Shown one piece after another: positions 21,782 to 35,200 of a DNA stretch of 64,000 nucleotides. Made by a program: the position numbers and the translations under genes. Location: NCBI RefSeq assembly GCF_027744825.2, contig NC_071342.1, positions 12,171,501-12,235,500 of the forward strand. The letters run 5' to 3'. This stretch comes from Synchiropus splendidus (lineage: Eukaryota; Chordata; Actinopteri; Syngnathiformes; Callionymidae). Every line of letters begins with the position of its first letter. The first letter of the stretch is position 1. The notes below the pieces were generated by a model. It did no database searches. It was not told the DNA's origin and was given only the letters and a program-made list of their open reading frames with translations.

Positions 21782-24700
21782 GTAAGACTTTCTTTAGCAC
21801 CGTTTCAAAACACTCGCGGGAAAATTTCAATGGTCCCCCACATTCTCTACTTTTTTTTTCCTGGGTAACGACCCCCTCCGTAACTTTTACCTCGCTCTCC
21901 ATCATTAACTGTCAAATCGGAGACATATGTTATTCAAGCCATCGCAGGTCATGCACTGGCTCACATCAACGACGACCACAGTTTAGGAAATGGGGCTCCT
22001 AACTGCCCTCATGATTGATGGGATTTGAACTGTGCTGTTATGGCCCGGCAGCTGCCCGGTATTCAGGGCAAACTCAACTTTATTTGCATGCTTTTCTTGT
22101 TGGTGTTGGGATATAATGATAATAAAGGGCATATAATATATATATATGGAACAAAAATATTGAATATAATTACTCGAATAAGGAAATAATGAGAGGATAT
22201 AAGAGACGAGTCACAAGACTGTTTATGGTCAAGCAATGATAAACATGTGATTGTAGAGTGCAAAAATATTATGCAGACGTGTGAGACGGAGGGCAAGACC
22301 AGGTCATTATGAGTGCAGAAAGTTCAGGATGTAGAAATTTATTGCGATTGAGAAGAGACCAGACTTCATAATTTCCTTATTATCAATACATACACGCACC
22401 ATGATTAGTCATACTAAGTTGGACTTGACCAAGCAAGTAAAAGAAAACCCGGTCAGGACACTGACCCTGGTTCGTGTAAGTATCCAGTAAAGATATGGAG
22501 CAAAAACTTGGGGACTCTTTTTGCAGTTTGATTCAACATTGCAGCAAAGTACAGAAGCAAATAAGCAAAAAAACAAACAAATAAATAAATAAAAACAACT
22601 CAGGTTATAATAGTACCAATAAAATAATAGAATAATGGAGGAGTTATTTTTCGTATCAACAAATTAATTAAATAATAACAACTTTTTACATAGATCGGAT
22701 ATAATTCAAGCAGAAAACCCAAATATAATTCTCTCACTCAGGTCAGACCAAGTATGTGAGATTATTGCTTGAAAAAAATCGATAGTTAATTCAGAAAAGC
22801 ACTCAGAGAGAGCAGACAGTGGTGACAGGCAGGTGATTTCCACCCATTATGTGAGTTTCATCTGATGTTATTGTGCGATATTTGAAGATTATTCTGTTGT
22901 GTGGTAAGGTGATTTCTCCAGGGTTGTGAAGGCGGAGGCACAGAGATCACACGTGCAGCGGGGTGGCTGTGTTTATTCAGTAATCTTCAGCATATCATAG
23001 TTGAAACACCATCATCATCACACCAGCATCATAACAGCTTATTCATGGTATATATGTACCTGATACACGTTTCAAAACAGGTTTGAGAATACTCTGAATT
23101 CTAATTGGCTGAGTGAAAGTGACCCGATGAAACACTTGCTGTCAAGACTGCCTGGTACAACTGCTTTGGATGAACTACTATCAAGGAAGATACACGTGTT
23201 ATTTTGAAACTTGCTGGATTGATCTGACCTGCTCACATTCCCTTGTATAATTTAATCAATTATTCAATTGATAGGCTGTTGGTCTCCCATGTGATCCGTG
23301 GTTGCAGCTATGCTGCATTCAGTCACTGTGGGAAAATTCGAGTTCCAGAGTTGGCAAGCCATGAGCAAGCTTAACATTGAACCAACAACACTTTTTTCAC
23401 TGCAGCCACGTGGAAGTTGTTTGAGTGGTTGGGTTGCATGCTGTCATTTTTAGACATGTTTCACATTTATTGGTTTATTTTTTTGCAAATTGCCCCGAGA
23501 GCAGCTTGGGGCTGTAGCTCTGACTGAGCATTTCTCCATATTTTTAATATATTGTAATATATTAATGGCGGCTGCACTGTGCCCAAGTGTGTGCTCATGC
23601 TCCCTGCTTCACATCCACTGACTGCTATCGTGTGCTAGCGACGCTTGCTAACGGAAGTAGTGCAGGAATTGTCCACTGTGGTTGTCAAGATCAAGATCAA
23701 ACTATCTATCTCGTGGCCTAGAAACAATAAAGAGCTCAGAGGAAACACATGAAATACTGTTTCAAAAGATAGGTAATAGTCACATAGGTGACGGCGTCGT
23801 AGATCACGCAGAGGTCACATTTTAGCGTGTCACATTAGTGTATATTGATACATGACTGGGAATTCACCAGAGACAGGTGTTTAACAGTCTTCCTTCTGAC
23901 TCGCAGGAGGGAGAAGAATAATCACTTGGATTTTGCGGAACATTAAATTGCAGTTAGCCTTGCACTCTGTGTGTATCACTTGATGGGAAACTCATTGGCG
24001 TACTGTCATCGGAGCTCTGCCACTGGCACGGATTTCTCTGTTTGTATTGAGGAAAGACAATGCAGGATTTCCTTCACTGTTTGTTTGGAAAAGACCATTT
24101 TAAAAAGGCAACGTATTGAAGGTTAAAAAAAAAAAAGTAATGAACTGTTGATTTGGATTGACACATACATGCTGCTCCTGACTGTTGAAGAAGAAATCCC
24201 AGGCTTCTACAGTGATGCCTGAAGATGCTCAGTTAATTTTCATTCATGCTTTTATCTCCTTCTGTTTCTGAACAGTGCAGGACTGACATATATGTATGAA
24301 TTATCACCTTTGATCATCAACAGTGGAATAAAATAAAATAAATGTCCAAGTAAAAATGCTTTTTTTTCACATATTTTAGCTATTTTGCTATCATACATCT
24401 ATTTTTTTCTATAAATAAATAGATGATCGGAAAAATCCTTAAAATCTCTCAGCATTAAACAAGAGTAATTTAAATATGACTGTACACCACATGCCTCTTA
24501 CCTTGTTTGTTGCAATCCCTGTTTGCAGATATCTTTTTTTTTGTTGAGCCATCATAAACCCACCATGTGTAAATGACGTTTCTGTTTGCATTTGGACTAC
24601 ATCTCAGGTACATGACATGACCAACTTTGAGATAGAAATGCGACTTCACCTCTGACCTCCCGTGGAGCCACGAAATATTTGACCTGTGAAAATGATGTTT

Positions 24701-27700
24701 TCCTAAAAACATTTTGTACCAGTCAGTTGCACTCTTTGGGCATGGTGGGTGATGGAATCGAGAGGATGATCTTGTCACCATAAGCTAGTGATGCTCTGAG
24801 TAAAATAAAATAAGATAAAATAAAATAAAATAATTGTACTATTATTACTAATAATGCATCTTAATAGGGCTGGGTATCGATTCTAATTTCAAGAATCGAT
24901 TCGATTCTGATTCTCATGACTTAGAATCGATTATCACGATTCGATTCGATCCGATCCGATCTCGATTCAGGTTAGTATTTAAACCATTTTCTGAGCTGTT
25001 GGCATGATCACATGACAAGTTACGCAACGTATTAATACTAGTATCATATTGATATTCCACAGGAAATGAATGAAGGATTGATAGTAAATGATCATAAAGA
25101 TCCAGACACAGAACGTCAGATGTGACTGCTCATGGGACTGCTGCATTATTAGAAGTATGACATTAAACATTCACCCAAAAGATGTTTATTTTATTACCAA
25201 AATGAAAAAAAGATATTCTCAGCCACTGAAAAATGTAAACAGAGTGCTGGTGACTGACTTCACAGCAACCTGACGGTCATTGGTCAGTATGTAAACAGTT
25301 CTATGTGGTCTGTAGTACGTACGACAAGAGGTCCCACTCCTCATCTATATAGTGAGTTGTCAGACTCGCGTGAGATTGCCAAGATGTCCACGCATCACTT
25401 GTAATGCCCACCCTGACTGCTGACTGAAGCTTACTTTTCACCTTTTCTTTGACTGACTGCTGCATGTTTGGGATAACAGACGTTTGCGAGACACCGTAAC
25501 ATAGTGAGGCTCTGTTACTTTCATTAGCCGCCTGAAGCCCTCGTTTCCAACGACGGAAGACGGGCGCATATCTTTGCAAATGAAGCCCGCAATCGCATCA
25601 GTTATTTTGACAGAGCGTGCAGAATTACCCGCTAGTGGTAAAGTTCGCTCGAGTTTCATTTGTTGTGGTCCGGTGGATGGCTTGGACAGGAGCGCTGGGT
25701 GATGTCGCGTCACGTGACTCGTGAGGTGGGTCATATTTCCGCAATACTGCAACACTTCCAGTACCTCCATTAGGCATACGTGCTAATTGCTATGCTTTTG
25801 TCGAGCGCGTTTTTGGTTTGGTCGCGTCTGAACGTTGCTAGTGTTGCCACTGTGAGGAGGCATGTTGTTTTGACTTTGGTGTCCCAGGTGCGCGCATGCG
25901 CACTTCACCCAGAGAATATGTGTTAAAACGTAAATTAATTAATCCGATCTTTGGACCTACGAATCGATTTTATGGAATTGATGTACGAATCGATTCAGAA
26001 TCGGAAAATCGATTTTTTAAACACAGCACTACATCTTAACATCATATTACATTATGTGCATTATTTACGGATCCTTAATTTTACTTAGTGCTTGTTTTCA
26101 CACAAATATTTCACACTTTTTTCAAGCCACTACTCCAGTTTTCTAATACTGAGCCTCCATGAATTAGTAACTTCAGCTGAAAGTTCAAGCATGTTTTCTT
26201 CTTACAAGAACAAGACTATCTCTGCGAAAACATGGATCTACGCTGTGACGTATCAGGAACCATAATTACCTTCACTCCAGACTTAGTTAGGATGCCAAAC
26301 ATACATACTATTTGGGAAAAGCTGACCATGTTGTCTGCACTGAAAGGACTGGAAGCGTGGCTTTTTTTTTTCCCTGCTGGACAGAAGAATCAATTTGTGA
26401 GCCGAACGCTTTAACTAGTCAGCTGCATCTGACAAAAAGAAAATAGCCTTAAATCTTAGCAGTTACAGTCTGTCTTCGAAACTGGACAACAAATCACAGA
26501 GAAGCAGGCAATTTCACAGGTGGGGAGAGAAAAATGTTTAGTTGATGCACAGCGCTAACTGTGCGATTAGAACAGACCACTTGTTATTGCTATGCTTCAA
26601 AAATTCCAGAAATTGACTTCCATCCGTTCCTTTATTTTTTCCATTATGTATCTCATTAAACTCTGCTTATGTATGCGGGGTAACATAACATACTGAAGTT
26701 ATTCTTTCAAGCAGAAATTGGGACTCCAACCATGCCAAAGAAATGACTTTATTTTTAATAATGCTGCCACAGCCACCACTGTGCTGCCATTTATTTTCTT
26801 GCTCTACACACACACTACTTGGTGAAATTAAAGAAAAGGACCGGAACCTGCTAGGAGTGATTTATTGTCTCAGTGGAGAGAGTCCAGATGGACTCATTTG
26901 CATGATTTTACCAGATCCATCAGGGCAATGATAACATGGAGACCAGAAAAAAAGAAGCCACAAGCAGGCTGTAAAGTTGATCACATTTCATTAAAATCCA
27001 TTGGAACGTGAGGTGAAAAATTGTACTAATATAATGCTATAACACTATATAATAGGGCTGGGGAAAAAAATCTATTCTCAAATATATAGCACATTTTTTT
27101 CATGACAATATTTAAATATCTCTCGTGACGTCATATCCCTCTCCTGGTAAAGAGTTGGGAGGCCAAGCTAAAGCGCGTCTCCTGATCAATCCCCGCGATA
27201 AATCTTGGCCTTCAATGGCGAGACAAGTGCCTGACAGAAGCCTCTTTTGCTTGCCAGAGTTTTACCCTGGTAACGAGAGAATTGTCAACCCTGTGCTAAC
27301 ATGTTAGTGCTGTCTGCTAATCGTCTCTCTCCTGCTGCATCTATCCAATCATTGCAACAATTCAGCCCCAAATTATTACTGTCAGAACCTGTTCTGGCAC
27401 CTTGTTATTGCACATAAACTGCTTTGTGTATTTATAAAGAGTGAATAATACTCTTTATAAATACACAAACCAACCACTTTGACCAAATTTCTGTAGGAAA
27501 CCACGATGTACCTTTTTATTATTATCTATTTTTGAATTATCAAAACACAGCTATACAAAGCGAATCGGACAAAGAATCTGAATATAAACCAGAATCGCAA
27601 CATAAATCAACATATCTGATTAATTTGCATGATTTTACACCAATCAGGACAGTTGTTTTATTGCACTGAATGAGTGAGTCATTACTCTAATTCCAGGAAA

Positions 27701-28092
27701 AGAACTTGACGCTAAGCTTGATAATGGTATAAGAATATTTGCCACACAAAGCCACATTTTTCAATTTGAATGAATTTGGTATATTACTGAATCAAACTGA
27801 TGTTTATTTTTGATCAGTTTGACAATAGCACAATAAATCACAATGGTGTCTATATTCAACTTTTTATATCACCTTATTTAAACTAAAGCTCTTTTAATGT
27901 CTTGAAATTATTTGCATAGGAATTTCAATTTTATACGAATTTCAAATACATTCGGAGTAGTGCAAGCCCTGGCCATTGTGTAGTGAAAAACATCCCTGAA
28001 CAAAAGTAAACAGACTGCTTTTGTTTGCTTTTGTTCAGTGATTCCTCCATGTTTGTTGTTGTTGTTATCATCCTAGCGTGTCTTGTGCATCA

Positions 28093-28134
<42 letters not shown>

Positions 28135-31100
28135 TTAAACACATAACTGTATATCTGTATCTGTATATATCTGTATACATCTATATACATCTGTTCTAAA
28201 CCTCTCTGTGATTTTGCTGCCATTTTGTCGGCGTTGCACTTGGACAACAGCGTAATGCGCAGAATAATATTCACACGAAAAGATATCCATATTCTGTCCT
28301 ATTCATCAGCCAATAGAGCAGCATGTAATCCTGCATTATTTACAATGAACATGGTTGTAAACATCTTAATATGGATTTACTGTGGTCGCTGTCATCGCTT
28401 TGATATTTATGAAATGAATGACTAATGTATCTAAATGATGTTGCCGCGAAAACAAAAATATTGTTCTATCAGCAGATTTAAAGATTTAAAGCTTTCATGG
28501 ACAAAGCCTTGGCGTAATTAGGGCTTAGTCGAGTTGCCTGGCTTCATGTCCTTGACAATCACATTTATTAAAATCTATTGATCAGCGCTGGCCCAGCCTC
28601 TCAAAACCTCTGAGGAATTATGCCTGTTTAAACTGGGGCTCCATCCGGCCTCCAAATGTGCTCCGTTCTTACATTATGATTAACAGCATGCTGTGCCATG
28701 TACATGCTTATTATACCTTTGGTACGCGCCTCAGGTTTCTCATGCATGAATATGATTTTGAAAGAAAACAGCATTGTTTTTGAAGGGGATTACAAGTAGT
28801 CATTTCTACACCAAGTAATATATGTACTTATTTGGACTCAGTGAGCTACAGTCATGTGACCAAGAAGTAGATCTTGTCGCAGATTTGTTTGTATCCATGT
28901 GCTCATTACATTACATCAGCGAAGGGCAGTTAAGATTTCCAGCGGGGCCACATCATGATAGTGGCAGCTTCTTGAGTGGCTGACAAATAATTGCAAAAAT
29001 TACAGATCATAAAGTCGTTTTATTGCAGATAGATCCCCATATTATGTTCTTTACTGTTTTGATATAAGTTAGAATGGGGAGGAAAGATAAAGTTATGGAA
29101 AAAGGTATCATGATTTTCCACATTTTATGTTCAGTCAAATGACATACAGTATCATTTCATACTGTATGTGGGAAGACAGTATGTGGCAGAAAATGAAACA
29201 CATAACTAATGTTCAAGTTTGATAAATAGAACCCAAAATAAAACTTAAACTATTGTTTAACAAATCATAATTAAATAATTGTTAGTATTTAATAAACAAT
29301 AACATTAATAAAATACTGTAGTAGTGAGTATAAAAAATATGAAAGACCCTTCATAAGTATCGCAACAGAAGCTTGATAAAATTGTCAAAAAAAAAAACAA
29401 ACACAAAACATTTCTGCCATATTTCACCTTGTGAATTCAGACCAGAGGCTGCTCACGTTGCCCAAGTTGTCGACTAACAGAAGGTACATGAAAAATTCAG
29501 TACATTAATGAAGTCGATTTATCTTGCTATCCATGGAACCGTCATGTATCAATCTCAGAACAACATGAACCAGCTGTGGTGCGTCAAGTCCTGGTTTGTA
29601 CGGTGGCGCAGGAAAGGAGACTCAAGTTTTCATACTCATGGCTTGTGTCTTCAATAAAAGCTTCCAGTCAACACTCCTCTTTTTTTTCCTGGTCATCCCA
29701 CCTGGTTCTTTGATATCTCTGAATTTCTGGCCGAACACATTTGGTGTGTAGTGATGTCACGCAACACAAGTTCTTCAACCAATAGCTTGGTCTAGCGCTT
29801 GCACCGACATCTGGTTAGGAAGGGGACCCATCTGCCTGACACGCATGGCAGTGTTGAGAGAGTTTGTGGTTAGAAACAGCATAAGATGATGGTGGAAAAT
29901 CAGTCAGACAATTTGAGACGGCTAGACCCTCTTCTGAATGGTCAGGATGAGAGGTATGCCCCTTACGAGAAAAGAGGAACCATCCGGGATTTAAAAAACT
30001 AGTATCAGTTTTTAGCTTAAAAAAGGCTCGAGGCTGCATGGATTTGCATTGAAACTCCAGAGGATTGGTAGGGATTGCGTTGTGATCACAAGGTCGCGAT
30101 TTCCTCGAGAGACTGGAAGTTGCTTGGCAGTTGAGCACTTTAACCTCCTGCTCCACAGACTCTTTAGTCACCCTCACCACCCAGTCCCCCATTGCATCGC
30201 TGAAATACAACTACCAACTTTCTCTCTGCAGTAAACAGCAACACAGCATCAGATTCATGAGCCATGAACTCCACCCATAATGACTGGATTGGAAATGTAA
30301 ACATATTAAATTGTTTCTGGCTTCACTATTTTTGTGTTCCCATTGTGTATTTTATGTATTTGTATGTATTTTATGCTATTACTCTCATGATGAGGATTTT
30401 AATTGCACTTGGGTCTCATATATCGTTTTCATTGCCAATATATTCCAGGAGGGTTTGTGTGTTTAGGTCTTGCATTTGAAAATGTCCACCATATTTTCTA
30501 TCCAGACAGCTGCAATGAAAATATACAGAACCACTTTTTCAGTAGGCTGAATTGAGAGGGAGTACATTGTGGATGGAAGGAGACTAACAGTTTGACACAA
30601 ACCATAAGAAAGAAGCCACATTAGAGCCCTGAATCTATTAACTCCACTCCGGTGTTTGCACATAAGGAAATTGATGATATTTCCATCCTAATGTCTTTTG
30701 CATCTCTGCTTGAACAGCCGGCGCGGAGAGTCTTCTGTGGCTGTGAAGCACCACATTGTGATGTTCTCATTTTTACACACCGCAGACAAATCCTTAGAAA
30801 AGGTCATGATAGTATTTCACGGTGCCTTCTGCCAGCGTGAAGCGCCGACTGTGCCGGCAAAAGTTGAGCTTAAAGGGTGAGTTTTTATTATCCAGTGTCT
30901 TTGCTGGAACGAAAATTCCGGAACTAAGGAACTTGTGAGAGGAAATGCACGGAATATCTTTCTTCAGGATCCTTCTGATGCTGTCAAACACTGCTGATAT
31001 TGATTCATTCTTAAAAAAAACACCAGGAGGCACTTCCCCAGTAATGTTATCATTCATATAAATTTGGGCGAACTATTGTAGCGCAGTGGAGGAGCCAAAT

Positions 31101-32215
31101 AAGAACATCCTTTTATTTAATAAATGGAGAAAATGTGCATGTCACTCTGCATGTTTCACAAATGTGACGATGAAATGTCTCCTGAAAAGCAATGGCAGGG
31201 CATGCCGAGTGAGATAACAGCCACTCGGTATGAGATGACCCTTCGCAAAGGACACAAAAATTGCATTTCAGGAAAGTGAGACATCGCATTACATTTTCAG
31301 CATTTAGCTGACACGCTTATCAAGAGTGACTTACAATGAATGGAAGGGTCAAATAAGATTAAATTCCAAGGTCACCGGCACTTGAAGCGTCAGGAAAGAG
31401 TGGACACGCTAAGTCTCATTGCCCAGACAATAGATATTAGATATCATATTAAGATACTGAGCTCACATATATCACGGGAGGCGTAAATAAGGAAACAGAA
31501 GACAGAGAGAGATAAAGCTAAACCAGCGTCTAATGTCTTCCTGCATGTTCAGAATTAGATTTAAAAAGTCATCTGACGTAATTGTTAAAATGGAATTGTA
31601 TTGAGAAAGCACTTTTTTGTTTAAGTAGCAATGTTCAGTGACCGATTAAATTAATGTTAGCTTGAAAAACAGGAGTAATTCATATTCAGTTCCAACAACC
31701 TTTTTCATATGCATCTGGCATGGTATCATAAAACTTGTATGGGATGTTGAGGTTTCATGAAACAGTGTCGGAATTTTCAGTTGGCACTCTCTCTTGTATC
31801 ATCTTTGGCTTTGAACAACAATATCAATGAAACCATCTTTCTTTGCATGAGCGCCACCTATAATTCTGAAAATGTGCATGCTTTTCATGACGTCCCATTA
31901 ACCCTTTGATATATGTATCTTGATATTTGTATTGCTGGGGTCTGTGCAATGTATGTATAGATATTATTATGGATAGATATTATCGTAGTATCAATATTGA
32001 GACAGACATGGATATGGAGGCAATAACTTCTACTCAGTAAGACATACGGCTTGTCTACACCTTGCTTTTTATTTTGACATTTAATTGCAATATTCCGAAT
32101 CCTCTTAGAGGTATTACATATTTGTTTGATTCCTCACATTTTAGGTTGTTCAGTAATGCCTTTCTCTTTCTTTTATTTTGCACTAATTTGCAACATGACT
32201 TTGTGTGACTTAAGG

Positions 32216-32255
<40 letters not shown>

Positions 32256-35200
32256 ATCAATTCAATATTTTGACAATGAAAATGGAAGCATTGTATCACA
32301 ATTGTATATACATTGTATATCAATGTAAGTATATATATATATATAGATATATATCTATATCTATATCTATAGATAGATACAATGCTTCCATTTTCATTGT
32401 CAAAATATTGAATTGATTTTTTATGATAGACAGATAGAAAATGACTCTCTAATATTCATTGACCATTGGTGGCGCTAGAGAGCCTAATATCTATTTTAAA
32501 AAATGTGATAACAAACCAAGTGGTCATAAATAATCTCCCTTTGAGATTCTCCATAACACATTTTCATAAACACATTTGTGGCAAATTTACTGCCATCCTC
32601 ATGTCTGTGTACGAAATCGTGCTCTATTGGAACTTTTGTGTGGAGGGTCGGAACAAAAATCTTTGCCGTCTTTAACAAGAATGTGTATGCCATCTAAATT
32701 TGGAGCAAAAGAGGAAATGATTATAAGATTTGTTTCCCGGTTTGCATTTGAGAATGGGGAGACACTAATCCTAAAATCACACACAGGCATAAAGCAGGAC
32801 CATGGACAGCGCCCTGACCTACACCACCCTCACTGTAACGTTTCCAGTTAGAGTGAACGCCCACTTAACCCTCAGCACTAGCACTTTAAGTGGTTTATCA
32901 CGCACCCCAGACTCCACAGTTCAACGCTCTGCAATCAAACCCTTATGTAACAAACACTTATTTGTATCTGTGGACGTTTTGTAAATGAGCTACTGTGGTG
33001 ATATTTACTAAACAAAGCAAAATGAGGCAAAACAAAAAGACACTGCCTCCTTCTCACGACAATCACCGGATGCGCAATCAAGCTTACAAACATACAGTAC
33101 CCTCAGAATTGGCTTCATAAAAACACAATTCCTGCAGATAAAGCGTGATAGATCAACCAGCAGGTGGTAAATCTACTTGTTCATTGTGAATAAAATCTGT
33201 TACTATTGCGGGCAGACACTCAACGACAAACTAATCTGTAGCCTTTAGGTACTAAAGTGATCTGCAGTTACTAGTGACAAGTAGTGCGATCTATTACACT
33301 GTAGATATTGCTTATGAACAGCACATGCAAGGATTCTCAAGCCACACCCCCAAAAGAACAAAAAACAAAACATGTATTTAATCAGATACGCCTGATGGCC
33401 CATTAGATCTTGTGCCTGACAGTCAAAACCTAAGCAGTTAGCCAGTGTGAGACTCAGGGGGTTGTTTCAAGCAGCTGTGCCAAACACTACACAAATAAAC
33501 ATCCTGCTAGACATTAATCATCTGCCTCCATAAACAGTTTTGCCCACTAATGTGCAGACGTGAGGAGGGGACAGCCGCCTGCACCACATGTCTTTGGAAA
33601 TATTGAAATTTAGGGGGGTTTTGTGTGCGTACAATTATACTCTGAATGTGTTGGTTCTTTTGTTCCATCAAACAGATTCTGACCAGATTGTATTGGAAAA
33701 AAAATAAACGTCATCTGGTTCGATGTGCTGAAGAAAATAGGGACCATTACAAATGGGTCACATTTTTTTGTCTTTCTAAAAAGCCTAATCGTCAATGGAT
33801 TTTTTTTTTAACCACTGACATACAAAAGCTTATTTTTTAAATCCACACACAGTTCTATTGAAAGCACCAATTCATCACTGTGTTTGCACCTTCCTCAGTT
33901 GGACTGGGTCACCATTCAAAAATGTGTTCAGGAGACCCCGATCACCTCTTTCATGATGGTCTTCAACCCATAGATTCAAGATCTAAATAACATGGCAAGT
34001 GGTGTTACCACAGTTGCGACACAAAACAAACCGGTGACCCACACCTAGTTATTTGGTCCGTTCAATGTGGGCCGTCATTTTTCGACAAGCTTATTTAATC
34101 TGCTTTTCGTAGTGAGATGGATAGATGTTTGTTGACAGACATTTGAATGCTGTAAAACAAATCATCTATGAAAGTGGACCGTTCTCTTAATGTGTTGTCA
34201 CCTTTGTTAAAAACACATCAACATCGACAACGCTGTCGTGGAGTAGCTCCGGTTTTATCGTGCAGAACTAATCGGTGAATAATGGATACTGACTGGCTCG
34301 AGAATAACTGAATGTAATTGGAATGCAGCCGACGATTATGACCGTTGTGAACACAGCAAATTTTTTTATTTTTTTTACATTTATTTAGTAAATCAGAAAC
34401 ACTTTCCCTTACGATTGAATGGGCAGTGAGGAATGTCAGAAAATTAAAATTGTAAGATTTTCATCCTCCAAGAAATTGTGTAATTTTTGAAGGAAATGCC
34501 ATTTGTTTTCCAGTCTTTTTTCCTGAAGGATTATTTATTACATTATTCTTTACTTTCCTGTAGGGATAGTTACATGAAGTTTCATGCCAGTACTGAAGAG
34601 TTTATGAGGCTTCATGAAACAGTGTCCTGATTTTCAGAGGCCACCAAATGTTTGGATTTGAACAACAAATTAAATGAAACCTCCCAGCCTTTTTAAAACA
34701 AGAGTGCCATCTAGTGGCCTCTGTAAATTGGGAGCCTGTTTCATGAACCCTGCAATACTGTTTCATGATACCTCATCTATGCAACGCTACTCTGTAGACC
34801 AATAATGACAGTAGAGTGGGGGTTTTAGCTAACTTTTCAACCCTACTTTTGTGTTTTCTCTTCTTATCAATGTCAATATTGAGGGCAGAATGCAACTCAC
34901 CCATTTGGTTCACCGGTGTCGATGTTTCTGAGCTGCAGACATGAATCAATAGGCACAAAGTTTTTTTGTAGGACTGTTTATCAAGCTGCTCTTGTAACTT
35001 CTTTATATTTGTTTGTTGGAACACGTCAATCAAATTCAAAACTACCACAACCTCGTGTTAACCTTTAGCATCATTAATGTTTCATTAAATTCGTCAGAAT
35101 AGAATAAAAAAAAACTATCATTGCAGTAGTGTTTAGTAAATCTTTTTTAATGGAGCCATCAAGAACAAAACGGCAATATCATACTGCAGCTGCACGGTAA

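Noticed and set aside
21565..22002. 145-codon frame across khdrbs2 exon 1
   Set aside because: It runs through the GTAAGA donor at 21782 and begins upstream of the conserved start.
27053..27968. A single hAT element from TAGGGCTGGG at 27053 to the AGCCCTG at 27958
   Set aside because: The outer flanks do not match as a duplication, and the right motif belongs to a repeat that continues past it.
29815..30210. 131-codon minus-strand frame
   Set aside because: No recognisable domain, no splice or promoter context.
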